From: Luteimonas rhizosphaericola
Lineage (GTDB): Bacteria; Pseudomonadota; Gammaproteobacteria; Xanthomonadales; Xanthomonadaceae
DNA: 64,000 bases
NCBI RefSeq assembly: GCF_029888045.1
Contig: NZ_JARXRN010000016.1
Location: 508,045-572,044 of the forward strand
Reading direction: 5' to 3'
Under the pieces are notes generated by a model. It saw nothing but the letters and a program-made list of their open reading frames with translations, did not search any database and was not told where the DNA came from. Every line of letters begins with the position of its first letter. Within the stretch, counting starts at the first letter, position 1. Of the stretch, positions 1 to 9,116 are shown piece after piece. The translations under genes and the position numbers were made by a program.

Positions 1-850
<850 letters not shown>

Positions 851-914
851 GGACAGTGGTGGTTGTGCAGATGGAAGAAGCCGCAAGTAGCTCGCTTCAT
901 GGCTTCGGACGGAC

Positions 915-1028
915 GCCGCGCGCTGCCGGCCGGGAATCGCTCTTCACTCGGTCAGGGCATCCTGCCCTGACTCGCGCGCAAGACATCCATGTCTTGCTTG
1001 ACGCGACCCCCGGCCGGCAGCGCGCGGC
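915..1028. repeat. 114-base nested palindromic element with 20-bp terminal inverted repeats
   Basis: Terminal arms 915-934 (GCCGCGCGCTGCCGGCCGGG) and 1009-1028 are perfect 20-bp inverted repeats. Inside are two further palindromes: 951-971 (GTCAGGGCA, loop TCC, TGCCCTGAC) and 979-996 (CAAGACATCCATGTCTTG, perfect). The form resembles a non-autonomous mobile palindromic element or a large REP/BIME-type unit. No transposase lies nearby. The same inner palindrome recurs in the other orientation at 1328-1345. Confidence 0.75.
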
Positions 1029-1300
1029 TCACCGGGTCTGTTGGCACGACGCTTCGGCTCGCAAGCCTCCCGGCTTCACGATCGATGCCGCAAGAGCGGA
1101 ATGCACATGGGCATTGCAGTGTAGGTTGCTCCCAGGCTCGGCCAGCCACCGATGCTTGACTTGGCGCCGCAGCGTTTCCGTGCGTGAGCAATCCTCGACC
1201 CGGAACTGCTGCGGTCCCACGAGGCCGTGGCGTCGGTGGGAAGCAAGCCAAAAAAAACAAGCGTGAACGAAGCATCGAGGCGGCCGCATCATGGAGCCGC

Positions 1301-1482
1301 GTCCTGGTGGCCGGGGATCGCGGCAAGCAGGACATGGATGTCCTGCGCGGGCGTCAGGGCAGGGTGAGCACGGAAGCTTGCGTGGCACTGCCACGCGTCC
1401 GCGCGAACGCACGGGGCGCTGCGCCGGGCCGGACCGCGCAGCGGCCCTGACCGACCGGCGAGTGATCCCCGGCCGCCAGGAC
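1301..1482. repeat. 182-base nested palindromic element, relative of the 915-1028 element
   Basis: Outer arms 1301-1319 and 1464-1482 are inverted repeats matching at 18 of 19 positions. Inside them 1353-1360 (GTCAGGGC) pairs with 1444-1451 (GCCCTGAC), and 1417-1424 (CGCTGCGC) pairs with 1436-1443. There are two local palindromes, 1328-1345 (CAGGACATGGATGTCCTG) and 1381-1395 (CGTGGCACTGCCACG). The order of motifs (CAxGACATGGATGTCxTG, then GTCAGGGCA) matches the element at 915-1028 read on the opposite strand, so the two belong to one family in inverted orientation. Confidence 0.7.
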
Positions 1483-1561
1483 GTGGCGTCCGTCCGGAGC
1501 ACGGACCAACGCCGCCGTTTCCTGGCCACAGACGTCGGATGCTGCGCATGCCCGGTCGCGA

Positions 1562-2260
1562 TCATGCGGTCAGCGCATACACCACGATGTTCACCGCGAA
1601 CTTCGTGTTGTCCTCGGCCAGGAAGCGCTTGTTGCGCCAGTCGTAGTCCCATTCGCAGCCGTAGTCCTTGTTGCTGTAGAGCACGCCCAGGCGACCGTCG
1701 ATCGAGATGCCTTTGAGGTAGTCGTGCACCAGGTCGTCGCCCCAGCCGTTGAGTTCGAAGCTGGTCGCCGGCGGTCCGTCCGGAAAGCGGAAGAAGCTGC
1801 TGTAGAGCGGATGGCTGTTCGGGATCTTCGCCAGCGCGCGCGGGCCGAAGATCGAGGCCATCTGCGCCTCGAACGACTTCGCGAACAGGCCGTCGATGTC
1901 GTGGTTGCAGTCGTCGACGAACACGAAGCCGCCGTTGCGCACGTAGCGCTCGAAGTTGCGTCGCTCGGCCGGGTTGAACTCCACCAGCTTGTGCCCGGAC
2001 AGGTAGCAGAACGGCGCCGACAGCATCTTCGGGTCGGCCAGGTCCAGCACGTGCTCCTCCGGGTCCACGCGCATGCCGGTGTAGTCGATCAGCGACGTGA
2101 CCAGGTTCGACGGCATGCGCGCGTCCACGTCCCAGTCGCCCGAGTCGTAGCGCAGGCGGGTGAACCAGAAGTCGTAGCGTCCCGACTGCGCCCGCAGCGG
2201 CGGCAGCGCCAGCAGCGCGGCGCCACCGAGCATCGCGCGCAGGAACTGCGCCCGGTTCAC
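1562..2260 (-). CDS. DUF4159 domain protein with N-terminal export signal
   Basis: About 232 residues. The N-terminus (NRAQFLRAMLGGAALLALPP, ending in a likely LRAQ cleavage site) looks like a Tat-type or general export signal, although the usual twin arginine is degenerate (NRAQF). The rest matches DUF4159, a family with a glutamine-amidotransferase-like fold and no settled function: YDFWFTRLRYDSGDWD, NGGFVFVDDCNHD, NSHPLYSSFF and the C-terminal WRNKRFLAEDNTKFAVNIVVYAL. I prefer the GTG at 2260, which has a GAGG about 9 bases upstream; in-frame GTGs at 2278 and 2362 would add an Arg/Pro-rich stretch unlike a signal. It follows the TldD/TldE genes on the same strand, an association common in xanthomonads. 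The family is clear, the job is not. Confidence 0.85.
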   Translation of the reverse strand: MNRAQFLRAMLGGAALLALPPLRAQSGRYDFWFTRLRYDSGDWDVDARMPSNLVTSLIDYTGMRVDPEEHVLDLADPKMLSAPFCYLSGHKLVEFNPAERRNFERYVRNGGFVFVDDCNHDIDGLFAKSFEAQMASIFGPRALAKIPNSHPLYSSFFRFPDGPPATSFELNGWGDDLVHDYLKGISIDGRLGVLYSNKDYGCEWDYDWRNKRFLAEDNTKFAVNIVVYALTA

Positions 2261-2366
2261 GCCGGCGGCCTCGCGCACCGCCGCGCACGGGCGGCGAGGT
2301 CTGCGGACTGGGACGGGGCGGGAGGGCTGGACATGCGGGATGCGGGCGGGGGCCTGCGCCACCCGG

Positions 2367-2387
2367 CCCTCTCCGCAGGGGAGAGGG
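2367..2387. terminator. Intergenic hairpin between TldE-like and DUF4159 genes
   Basis: CCCTCTCC (2367-2374), a 5-base loop, then GGAGAGGG (2380-2387): an 8-bp perfect stem. There is no T-run, so it is not a classic rho-independent terminator. It may be a small intergenic repeat, a transcription attenuator, or an mRNA-stability hairpin at the end of the TldE-like message. Confidence 0.45.
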
Positions 2388-2411
2388 CATGGAGCGGTTG
2401 CGGAACGGCCG

Positions 2412-3746
2412 TCAGACCGCGTCCGACAGCGAGGTGAAGGTGAAATCGCGCAGCCGCATCGGCGGGATCATCATCGCGAAGTTCGACTCGTCGCCGCTCA
2501 CCCGCACCGGCTTGCCGAGCTCGTCGATGTTGTTGAGCATGATCACCGGCGATTCGTTGAAGCGGAAGTTCTTGATCGGGTACCGGATCTGCCCGTTCTC
2601 GATATAGAACGTGCCGTCGCGGGTCAGGCCAGTGAGCAGCACGGTCTGCGGATCCACCATGCGGATGTACCAGGTGCGGGTGACCAGGATGCCGCGCTCG
2701 GTCTCGCGCACCAGGTCGGCAGTGGACTTGGTGCCGCCGGACATGATCAGGTTGCCCGGCATCGCCACGGCCTCCCTGCCCTGCTGCTGCGCCCAGTAGC
2801 GCGAGTACAGCATGTTGGCGACCTTGCCGTCCTGGATCACCGGCATGCGTTTGCGCGGCTGTCCCTCGTCGTCCCACGGCAGCACCGGCACGTCGGCATC
2901 GCCCGGGTCGGCCCAGATGTTGACCTGGGGGTCGTAGACCTGCTCGCCGATCTTGTTGCCGCCGCCCTTCTTCGACAGGAAGCTGCGGCCTTCGTCGGCC
3001 TGGCGCGCGTCGAAGAAGTACATCATGAACGAGATCAGGCCGGCGGCCGCGTGCGGTTCCAGCACGACGGTGTACTTGCCCGGCTCCAGCGCCCTGGCGT
3101 CGACCGACTCGCGCGCCTTGCGGATCGCGATGCCGACGTCGCGCGAGGCGTCCAGCCCGCCGATGTCGGTGACGTTGCGCCCCACCCAGCCCGAGCCGCG
3201 GCCGTCCTCGGTGCGCACGGTGCAGGTGTAGTCGGCGCTGGTGGCCGTCTGGTAGGCGAAGTTGCCGTTGCTGTTGGCGATCGCGGTGAACGACTGCCCG
3301 TCCTCCAGGAAGCCCGCGGCCACCAGGCCGGCCTCGCGGCAGGGCGCGATCGAATCGGCCGCCACCTGCGCACGCTGTTCCGGGGTGATGGCGGCGGTCG
3401 CCGCGCTGAAGGTGCGGGTCGCGGTGTAGGACTGCTTGCCGATCGCCGGCATGAACTCGGGGTTCTCCGGCGCCAGCTTCGCCAGATCCTCGGCGCGGCG
3501 CACCACGCGCTCGAGCGAGGCGTCGTCGAAGGCGTTGATGGTCGCGGTGCCCACGCGCTTGCCGAACGCGACGCTCACGCCCAGCTCGACGTCGTCGACG
3601 ATGCCGCTGGTGGACACGTTGTTCAGCGCGAAGCGGATGTTGCCGCTGGTGCCGCCGCTCAGGGTGGCCGTGCACTCGTCGGCGGTCGACAGCGCGATCA
3701 CCTTGTCGAGGATCGCCTTGGCTTCGGCTTCGGTATAGATGCTCAT
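2412..3746 (-). CDS. TldD/PmbA family protein, TldE-like subunit
   Basis: 444 residues of the TldD/PmbA (U62) family. In the known TldD-TldE heterodimer, TldD carries the metalloprotease site and TldE is the catalytically silent partner; together they trim unstructured or modified peptides. This copy has no HExxxH motif, so it is the TldE type. It keeps the family C-terminal fold (LEPGKYTVVLEPHAAAGLIS, FLSKKGGGNKIGEQV, MPGNLIMSGG, TGLTRDGTFYIENGQIRYPI). It has no signal peptide, unlike the two TldD-like genes just upstream; the nearer one ends only 22 bases before this ATG. That suggests one transcript and a complex. If exported, it would have to travel with a Tat-signal partner. Confidence 0.9.
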   Translation of the reverse strand: MSIYTEAEAKAILDKVIALSTADECTATLSGGTSGNIRFALNNVSTSGIVDDVELGVSVAFGKRVGTATINAFDDASLERVVRRAEDLAKLAPENPEFMPAIGKQSYTATRTFSAATAAITPEQRAQVAADSIAPCREAGLVAAGFLEDGQSFTAIANSNGNFAYQTATSADYTCTVRTEDGRGSGWVGRNVTDIGGLDASRDVGIAIRKARESVDARALEPGKYTVVLEPHAAAGLISFMMYFFDARQADEGRSFLSKKGGGNKIGEQVYDPQVNIWADPGDADVPVLPWDDEGQPRKRMPVIQDGKVANMLYSRYWAQQQGREAVAMPGNLIMSGGTKSTADLVRETERGILVTRTWYIRMVDPQTVLLTGLTRDGTFYIENGQIRYPIKNFRFNESPVIMLNNIDELGKPVRVSGDESNFAMMIPPMRLRDFTFTSLSDAV

Positions 3747-3768
3747 GTAGTGGGATCTCCTGTGCCGG

Positions 3769-5403
3769 TCAGCCGAGCGAACGCGCGGTGTTGATGACGT
3801 TGATGCCGTTGAAGCGCGCCGTGCTCGAACCGTGCGACACCGCCGAGACCTGGCCCGGCTGGCCCTTGCCGTCGAAGAACGACCCGCCCAGGCGGTAGTC
3901 GCCCTCGTCGCAGATCGCCGAGCACGCGTTCCAGAACTCCGGCGTGCGGATCTGGTAGGCCACGTCCTCGATCATGCCGGTGATCGCGCCGTTCTTGATC
4001 TCGTAGAACAGCTGGCCGCCGAACTGGGCGTTGTAGCGCTGCTGGTCGATCGAGAACGAGCCGTCGCCGATGATGTAGATGCCGTTCTCCACGTCCTTGA
4101 CCATGTCGGCCACCGACAGCTTCTGCTTGCCGGCCGCCAGCGAGACGTTGGCCATGCGCTGGAACTGCACGCTCGACCAGGAATCGGCATAGCAGCAGCC
4201 GTCGGATTCGTCCTTGCCGACGATGTGGGCCTGGTCGCGGATGGTCTGGTAGTCGACCAGGATGCCGTCGGTCACCAGGTCCCAGCGCTTGCACTTCACG
4301 CCTTCGTCGTCGTAGCCGACCGCGCCGAGGCTGCCCGGCTGGGTCTTGTCGGCGAACAGGGTCACCAGGTCGCTGCCGTACTGGAAGCGCTCCTCGCGCT
4401 TGTCCAGGGTGGCGAAGCTGGTGCCGGCGTAGTTGGCCTCGTAGCCGAGCACGCGGTCGAGTTCGAGGGGATGGCCGACCGATTCGTGGATCGTCAGCCA
4501 GGTGTGGGAGGGATCGAGCACCAGGTCGTACTTGCCGGGCTTGACCGACGGCGCCTTGAGCTTCTCCTGCGCCTGCTTCGCCGCGGCCACCGCGTCCTCG
4601 AGCATGTCGTAGGACTGGCCGTAGTTGACCACGCCGTTGGGCGAGACGAACTTCTGGGTGCGGTCGCCGTCGAGGTATTCGTAGCCCAGGCCCATCGGCG
4701 CCGACAGCCCCTCGCGGGTACGGAACTTGCCGCTGGCCTTGTCGATCGCGGTCACCGTCATCGGCGCCCAGATGCGGTGCACGTCCTGGTCGATGTACGA
4801 GCCGTCGGTGGAGGCGAAGTACTTCTGCTCGTTGACCAGGAACAGGGTCGAATTGACGAAACTCGCGCCCGCGTTGATCGCCGCGGCGTTGACCGACAGC
4901 AGCAGGTCGACCTTGTCCTTGACCGGCACTTCCATCGCATTGCGGCGGATCGGCGTCTTCCACGCCACCTCGCCGTAGCCGGGCGCGGCCGCCAGCTGTA
5001 CCGGCGCGGTCTGCACCTTGGCGTTGGCCTTGGCGATCGCGGCCGCGCGGCGCGCCGCCTCGGCCACCGACTCGGGGGTCATGCCGCTGGTGGCGGCGAA
5101 CCCCCAGGCGCCGTCGGCGATCACGCGGATGCCGACGCCCGTGGATTCGGTGTTGACCACGTTCTGAACCTTGTCCTCGCGCGTCATCACGAACTGGCGC
5201 AGGTAGCGGCCGATGCGCACGTCGCAGTAACTGGCGCCGGCGGAGCGCGCCGCCTGCAGCGCGGCGTCGGCCAGCTGCTTCTTGACCGGCAGGTCGAGCG
5301 TGGTGAGGAGCTGGTCGGCGGCGATCGCCTTGCCCAGCCATGCGGGCAGCGCCAGGCTGCCCATGCCGAGGCCGCCAAGGGCCAGGAAGTCGCGTCGTTG
5401 CAA
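3769..5403 (-). CDS. TldD-like metalloprotease with Tat signal (downstream copy)
   Basis: 544 residues. It opens with a textbook Tat signal (MQRRDFLALGGLGMGSLALP, cleaved near GKAIAA), then the TldD domains. The metal-binding motif HESVGH starts at residue 306, within TIHESVGHPLELDRVLGYEA. The conserved C-terminus QIRTPEFWNACSAICDEGDY and GQPGQVSAVSHG are present. Export of a folded metalloprotease to the periplasm is the natural reading; classic TldD is cytoplasmic, so this is a distinct, exported branch. It is a clear paralogue of the gene at 5565-7193, 161 bases upstream, and lies directly before the TldE-like gene. The likely role is processing or degradation of peptides outside the inner membrane; the substrate is unknown. 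Confidence 0.92.
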   Translation of the reverse strand: MQRRDFLALGGLGMGSLALPAWLGKAIAADQLLTTLDLPVKKQLADAALQAARSAGASYCDVRIGRYLRQFVMTREDKVQNVVNTESTGVGIRVIADGAWGFAATSGMTPESVAEAARRAAAIAKANAKVQTAPVQLAAAPGYGEVAWKTPIRRNAMEVPVKDKVDLLLSVNAAAINAGASFVNSTLFLVNEQKYFASTDGSYIDQDVHRIWAPMTVTAIDKASGKFRTREGLSAPMGLGYEYLDGDRTQKFVSPNGVVNYGQSYDMLEDAVAAAKQAQEKLKAPSVKPGKYDLVLDPSHTWLTIHESVGHPLELDRVLGYEANYAGTSFATLDKREERFQYGSDLVTLFADKTQPGSLGAVGYDDEGVKCKRWDLVTDGILVDYQTIRDQAHIVGKDESDGCCYADSWSSVQFQRMANVSLAAGKQKLSVADMVKDVENGIYIIGDGSFSIDQQRYNAQFGGQLFYEIKNGAITGMIEDVAYQIRTPEFWNACSAICDEGDYRLGGSFFDGKGQPGQVSAVSHGSSTARFNGINVINTARSLG

Positions 5404-5564
5404 GGTCCTCTCTCCAGTTCGCGTGGGCGCGGCATCGCAGCCGCGGCACAGGCCCGGGCACGGTCAGCGCGACGGCCCGGCGGGTGTTCCGATTCTCGGC
5501 GCCGCGCCTGGCGGGCGCAAATGACTTTCGGCAGGGGTCGCGCGCCGCGCATGCGACGGCGGCC

Positions 5565-7193
5565 TCATCCCAGCGATCGTGCGGTGTTGATCACCGCCTG
5601 GCCGTCGAAGCGCGCGGTCGCCGATCCGTGCGAGACCGCCGAGACCTGCCCCGGCTGCCCCTTGCCGTCGAAGAACGAGCCGCCGAGGCGGAAATCGCGC
5701 TGGTCGCAGATCGCCGAGCACGCGTTCCAGAATTCCGGAGTGCGGATCTGGTAGGCGCCGTCCTCCACCAGTTCCTGCACTTCGCCGTTGCGGATGGCGT
5801 ACATCAGCTGGCCGCCGAACTGGGCGTTGTAGCGCTGCTGGTCGATCGAGTACGAGCCGCGGCCGTGGATGTACAGACCGTTCTCCACGTCCTTCACCAT
5901 CTCCGCGACGGTGAGCGGCGCCGCGCCCGGCGCCAGCGAGACGTTCGGCATGCGCTGGAACTGCACGCTGGACCAGGAATCGGCGTAGCAGCAGCCGTCC
6001 GAGGCGCGCTTGCCGAGGATGTGCGCCTGGTCGCGGATGCACTGGAAGTCCACCAGCACGCCGTCCTTCACCAGATCCCAGCGCCCGCACTTCACGCCCT
6101 CGTCGTCGTAGCCCACCGCGCCCAGGCTGCCGGGTTCGGTCTTGTCCGCGTACAGGTTCACCCGCTCGCTGCCCCAACGGAAGCTGCCGCGCTTGTCGAG
6201 CGTGGCGAAGCTGGTGCCGGCGTAATTGGCCTCGTAGCCGAGCACGCGGTCGAGTTCGAGCGGGTGGCCGACGTTCTCGTGGATGGTGAGGAACAGGTTG
6301 CTCGGGTCCAGCACCAGGTCGTACTTGCCGGGTTTGACCGACGGCGCCTCGAGCTTCTCCTGCGCCTGCTTCGCCGCGGCGACCGCATCGGCGCGCATGT
6401 CGTAGCGGCGGCCGTAGGCGACCACCCCGCCGGGCAGTTCGAAGCGCTGCGCCGGGTCGGGATCGAGGTACTCGTAGCCCATGCCCATCGGCGCCGACAG
6501 CCCGTCGCGGGTACGGAACCTGCCGCTGGCCGGGTCGGTCGCGGTGACCGTGAACGGCGCCCAGATCCGGTGCACGTCCTGATCGATGTAGGAGCCGTCG
6601 GTGGACGCGAAGTACTTCTGCTCGTTGATCAGGAACATGCGCGAGGCCGCGAAGCGGGCGCCGGCGCCGAGCGCGGCGGCATTGACCGAGAGCAGCAGGT
6701 CGAGCTTGTCGCGGATCGGCACCGCCATGCCATTGGTCTCGATCGGCGTGCGCCACGAGACTTCGCCGACGCCCGGTGCGGGCGCCAGCCGCACCGGCTG
6801 CGTCTGCACGCGCGCATTGGCGCGTGCGATCGCGACCGCCTGGCGCGCGGCCGCGGCCACCGCATCCTCGTCCAGGTGGCTGGTGGCGGCGAAGCCCCAG
6901 GCGTCGTCGACGATCACGCGGATGCCGACGCCGATCGACTCCTCGTTGGCCACGTTCTCCACCCGGTCCTCGCGGGTGAGCAGCGACTGGCGCAGGTAGC
7001 GCCCGATGCGCACGTCGCAATGGCTCGCGCCGGCGCCGGTCGCGGACTGCAGCGCCGCGTCGGCGAGGCGCCGGTTGCGCGCGCGATCGGCGGGCTCGAG
7101 CAGCTGTTCCGCGGCGATCGCGCGCCCCAGTGGCGGCAGCAGCAGGCCGGCGGCACCCATTCCACCCAGGGCGAGGAAATCACGTCGCTGCAT
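5565..7193 (-). CDS. TldD-like metalloprotease with Tat signal (upstream copy)
   Basis: 542 residues from the ATG at 7193, the codon that places the Tat signal MQRRDFLALGGMGAAGLLLP at the N-terminus; the frame stays open further upstream but gives only Arg/Ala-rich junk. The zinc motif HENVGH begins at residue 305. Long blocks are identical or nearly so to the copy downstream, for example PLELDRVLGYEANYAGTSFA and QIRTPEFWNACSAICDxxDx, so this is a tandem duplication kept intact, with the metal ligands preserved in both. The first halves differ more than the ends. The two copies may bind different peptides or pair alternately with the single TldE-like protein. Confidence 0.92.
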   Translation of the reverse strand: MQRRDFLALGGMGAAGLLLPPLGRAIAAEQLLEPADRARNRRLADAALQSATGAGASHCDVRIGRYLRQSLLTREDRVENVANEESIGVGIRVIVDDAWGFAATSHLDEDAVAAAARQAVAIARANARVQTQPVRLAPAPGVGEVSWRTPIETNGMAVPIRDKLDLLLSVNAAALGAGARFAASRMFLINEQKYFASTDGSYIDQDVHRIWAPFTVTATDPASGRFRTRDGLSAPMGMGYEYLDPDPAQRFELPGGVVAYGRRYDMRADAVAAAKQAQEKLEAPSVKPGKYDLVLDPSNLFLTIHENVGHPLELDRVLGYEANYAGTSFATLDKRGSFRWGSERVNLYADKTEPGSLGAVGYDDEGVKCGRWDLVKDGVLVDFQCIRDQAHILGKRASDGCCYADSWSSVQFQRMPNVSLAPGAAPLTVAEMVKDVENGLYIHGRGSYSIDQQRYNAQFGGQLMYAIRNGEVQELVEDGAYQIRTPEFWNACSAICDQRDFRLGGSFFDGKGQPGQVSAVSHGSATARFDGQAVINTARSLG

Positions 7194-7435
7194 CGGAATC
7201 GCTCCTCGTGCGCGCGTCCGGACGATGGACGGCCGCGTGCGGTCCAGCATAGCGCGCGATTTCGCCGCGGCCGCCCGCGCCAGGCATGACCGAAGGCACG
7301 TTCCCGGGCATGCAGTGGCGGTGCACGCGCATGCGATGGGCCGTGCGCGCCGCGGCGAGGCTGTCGACGCAGGGCGCGCCCGAGACGGAACGGGATGCGC
7401 GCCGCCGTGTCGGAGCACATGGCATGGCGCGACGC

Positions 7436-8752
7436 TCACGCGCGCGGCGGCAGCGCCATCTGCTCCGGCACGGGCGCCACATCCGCGCATGCCTCACCGC
7501 GTCGTCCGATCGCATCACCCTGCGCTTGCAGGAATGCCGCCACCGCCGCCTGCCCGAGCGCGTGCAGGCGCGCGACGAAGGCGGGATCGACGTGCAGCCG
7601 GGTCGCGGCCGGCAGCGTGGCCAGGTCCACGTCGTCGGCCACCACGTGCACCCGGCACTGGGGTGGATCGCCCTCGCCCGCGATCCGCCGCTGCAGGCGG
7701 TTGAGATGCCCGATCATGCGCAGTTCGCCGAGCAGGCTGGCGTTGAAGGTGATTTCGCTGATCCGGTCCATGATCTCGACGCTGCGACGCGGCACGCCGT
7801 CGCGATGGGCGGGATTGATGCGCACCACCACGATGTCGCAGTCGCCACCGGCATCGAGCAGGGGGTGCAGCGAGGGATTGCCGCTGTAGCCGCCATCCCA
7901 GTACGCCTCGCCGTCGATCTCGATCGCCTGGAACAGGAATGGCAGGCAGGCCGAGGCCAGCAGCGCCTCGATTCCCAGCGCTTCGCCGCTGAATACGCGC
8001 GGCTCGCCGCTGCGCACCGCGGTCGCGGTCGCGAACACGCGGATCGGGCCGTCCCGCAAGGCATCGGGATCCACGTGCCGGACCAGCACCTCGCGCAGCG
8101 GATTGAGGTTGAACGGGTTGTAATCGTAGGGACTGAGCGTGCGCAGGAAGCGGCTGGCCCATTCGTAGCCGGGCATCGACGCCGGATCGAACAGCGCGCC
8201 GGACGGCAGCGCGGGGAGCAGCGGCAGCCGCGCCGCGCCGGCAGCGCCGATGTCCTGCCAGAAGCGCTGCAATGCGCCGAGCGCACCGGCGCGCCCGCCC
8301 TGCGCCCAGCCGGTGGCGAGCACCGCCGCGTTCAGGGCGCCCGCGCTGGTGCCGGAAATCGACTCGATCGCGAGATCGTCCCGCTGCAGCAGGCCTTCCA
8401 GCACGCCCCAGGTGAACGCCCCGTGCGAACCGCCGCCCTGCAGCGCGAGCCGGATCGGACGCGCGGCCGGCGCGGCGGCGAGCGCACGCGGTCCGGACGG
8501 CGGCGAACTCGGCCATCCGCGCGGCGGCGCAGGCAGAGGCACGATCGCGGCGCGCGCCGCGTCGGGACCCGGCGCCGCATGGGAAGACGGCCGGCTTGCG
8601 CCTGTCGGGGCGGGCAGCGATGGCAGATCCGCGGCGACGTCGCTGCAGGCGGCGTCCTCCCCCTCCGCTGTTACCGGCGCGGTGCGCCACCGCTGCGCCA
8701 GGCGACGCGTCCACGCGCGCCACCGCCGGGTCCATCGATCGAACAGGGACAT
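7436..8752 (-). CDS. Patatin-like phospholipase family protein
   Basis: 438 residues from ATG 8752, which has AGGAG about 7 bases upstream. A roughly 95-residue basic then Pro/Ala-rich N-terminus precedes a complete patatin domain. The oxyanion glycine run LALQGGGSHGAF lies at residues 103-113, the nucleophile elbow GTSAG at 134-138 (Ser136), and the catalytic Asp in DGGYSGNP. These residues make a Ser-Asp dyad lipid acyl hydrolase. The domain resembles the RssA/NTE branch found in many proteobacteria. There is no signal peptide; the basic N-terminus could bind membrane surfaces. It is upstream of the TldD pair on the same strand with 242 bases between, so it need not be in the same operon. 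Confidence 0.9.
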   Translation of the reverse strand: MSLFDRWTRRWRAWTRRLAQRWRTAPVTAEGEDAACSDVAADLPSLPAPTGASRPSSHAAPGPDAARAAIVPLPAPPRGWPSSPPSGPRALAAAPAARPIRLALQGGGSHGAFTWGVLEGLLQRDDLAIESISGTSAGALNAAVLATGWAQGGRAGALGALQRFWQDIGAAGAARLPLLPALPSGALFDPASMPGYEWASRFLRTLSPYDYNPFNLNPLREVLVRHVDPDALRDGPIRVFATATAVRSGEPRVFSGEALGIEALLASACLPFLFQAIEIDGEAYWDGGYSGNPSLHPLLDAGGDCDIVVVRINPAHRDGVPRRSVEIMDRISEITFNASLLGELRMIGHLNRLQRRIAGEGDPPQCRVHVVADDVDLATLPAATRLHVDPAFVARLHALGQAAVAAFLQAQGDAIGRRGEACADVAPVPEQMALPPRA

Positions 8753-8948
8753 CGTTTTCGCTCCTGTCCCTCCCACCAGGCCAGCTTACCGGTTCGCCAC
8801 GTCCGTGCGATGACGACACTCCGTCACGCCGCCCTGTTACGCTCGCCTGGCGCCCGGCCCGGCGCGCGGCGCGACGGCGCCGGACCCGCGGAACCGGCCG
8901 CGATCCGCCCGGGTGCCGTGTCCACCCGCGTTCGAAGTGGAGTTGCAC

Positions 8949-9116
8949 ATGCCGCTGCCCGACGAGTTCCCGGTCCCGCGCCTGCCGCGCGTTCGCGGCG
9001 TCCGCACTGCCGACGCACCCGGCGATGGCACGCCGGCCGCGACGCGTGCCGCACCCTGCGCCCGGGATGTCCCTCGACCGGACGCGCGCCGCACAGAGCC
9101 GGGGGCCGCGGCATGA
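8949..9116 (+). CDS. Possible small ORF translationally coupled to the DUF72 gene
   Basis: A 55-residue frame from ATG 8949 (GGAG seven bases upstream) whose TGA overlaps the next start as ATGA at 9113-9116. It is rich in Pro, Arg and Ala, with no domain or membrane segment. Third codon positions are mostly G or C, like real genes here, but that also happens by chance in this base composition. It lies in the 360-base space between the divergent patatin and DUF72 genes; the rest of that space (8753-8948) shows no gene. It could be a leader peptide or noise. Confidence 0.25.
   Translation: MPLPDEFPVPRLPRVRGVRTADAPGDGTPAATRAAPCARDVPRPDARRTEPGAAA

Larger units (their letters stand above)
851..1561. 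other. Gene-free 711-base stretch filled with palindromic elements
   Basis: No open frame here looks coding: all run through palindromes, are rich in Arg, Pro and Ala, and lack a ribosome site or family motif. The stretch holds two nested-palindrome elements (915-1028 and 1301-1482). Between them (about 1030-1300) is sequence with a short A-run at 1250-1257 (context AAGCCAAAAAAAACAAGC) and no recognisable gene. It separates the DUF4159 gene from the MoxR gene, so the MoxR gene probably has its own promoter, or transcription passes through a strongly folded RNA. Confidence 0.7.

Noticed and set aside
5340..7289. Plus-strand frame opposite the TldD copies
   Set aside because: It has no motif and mirrors the conserved TldD codons; caused by high GC at third positions.
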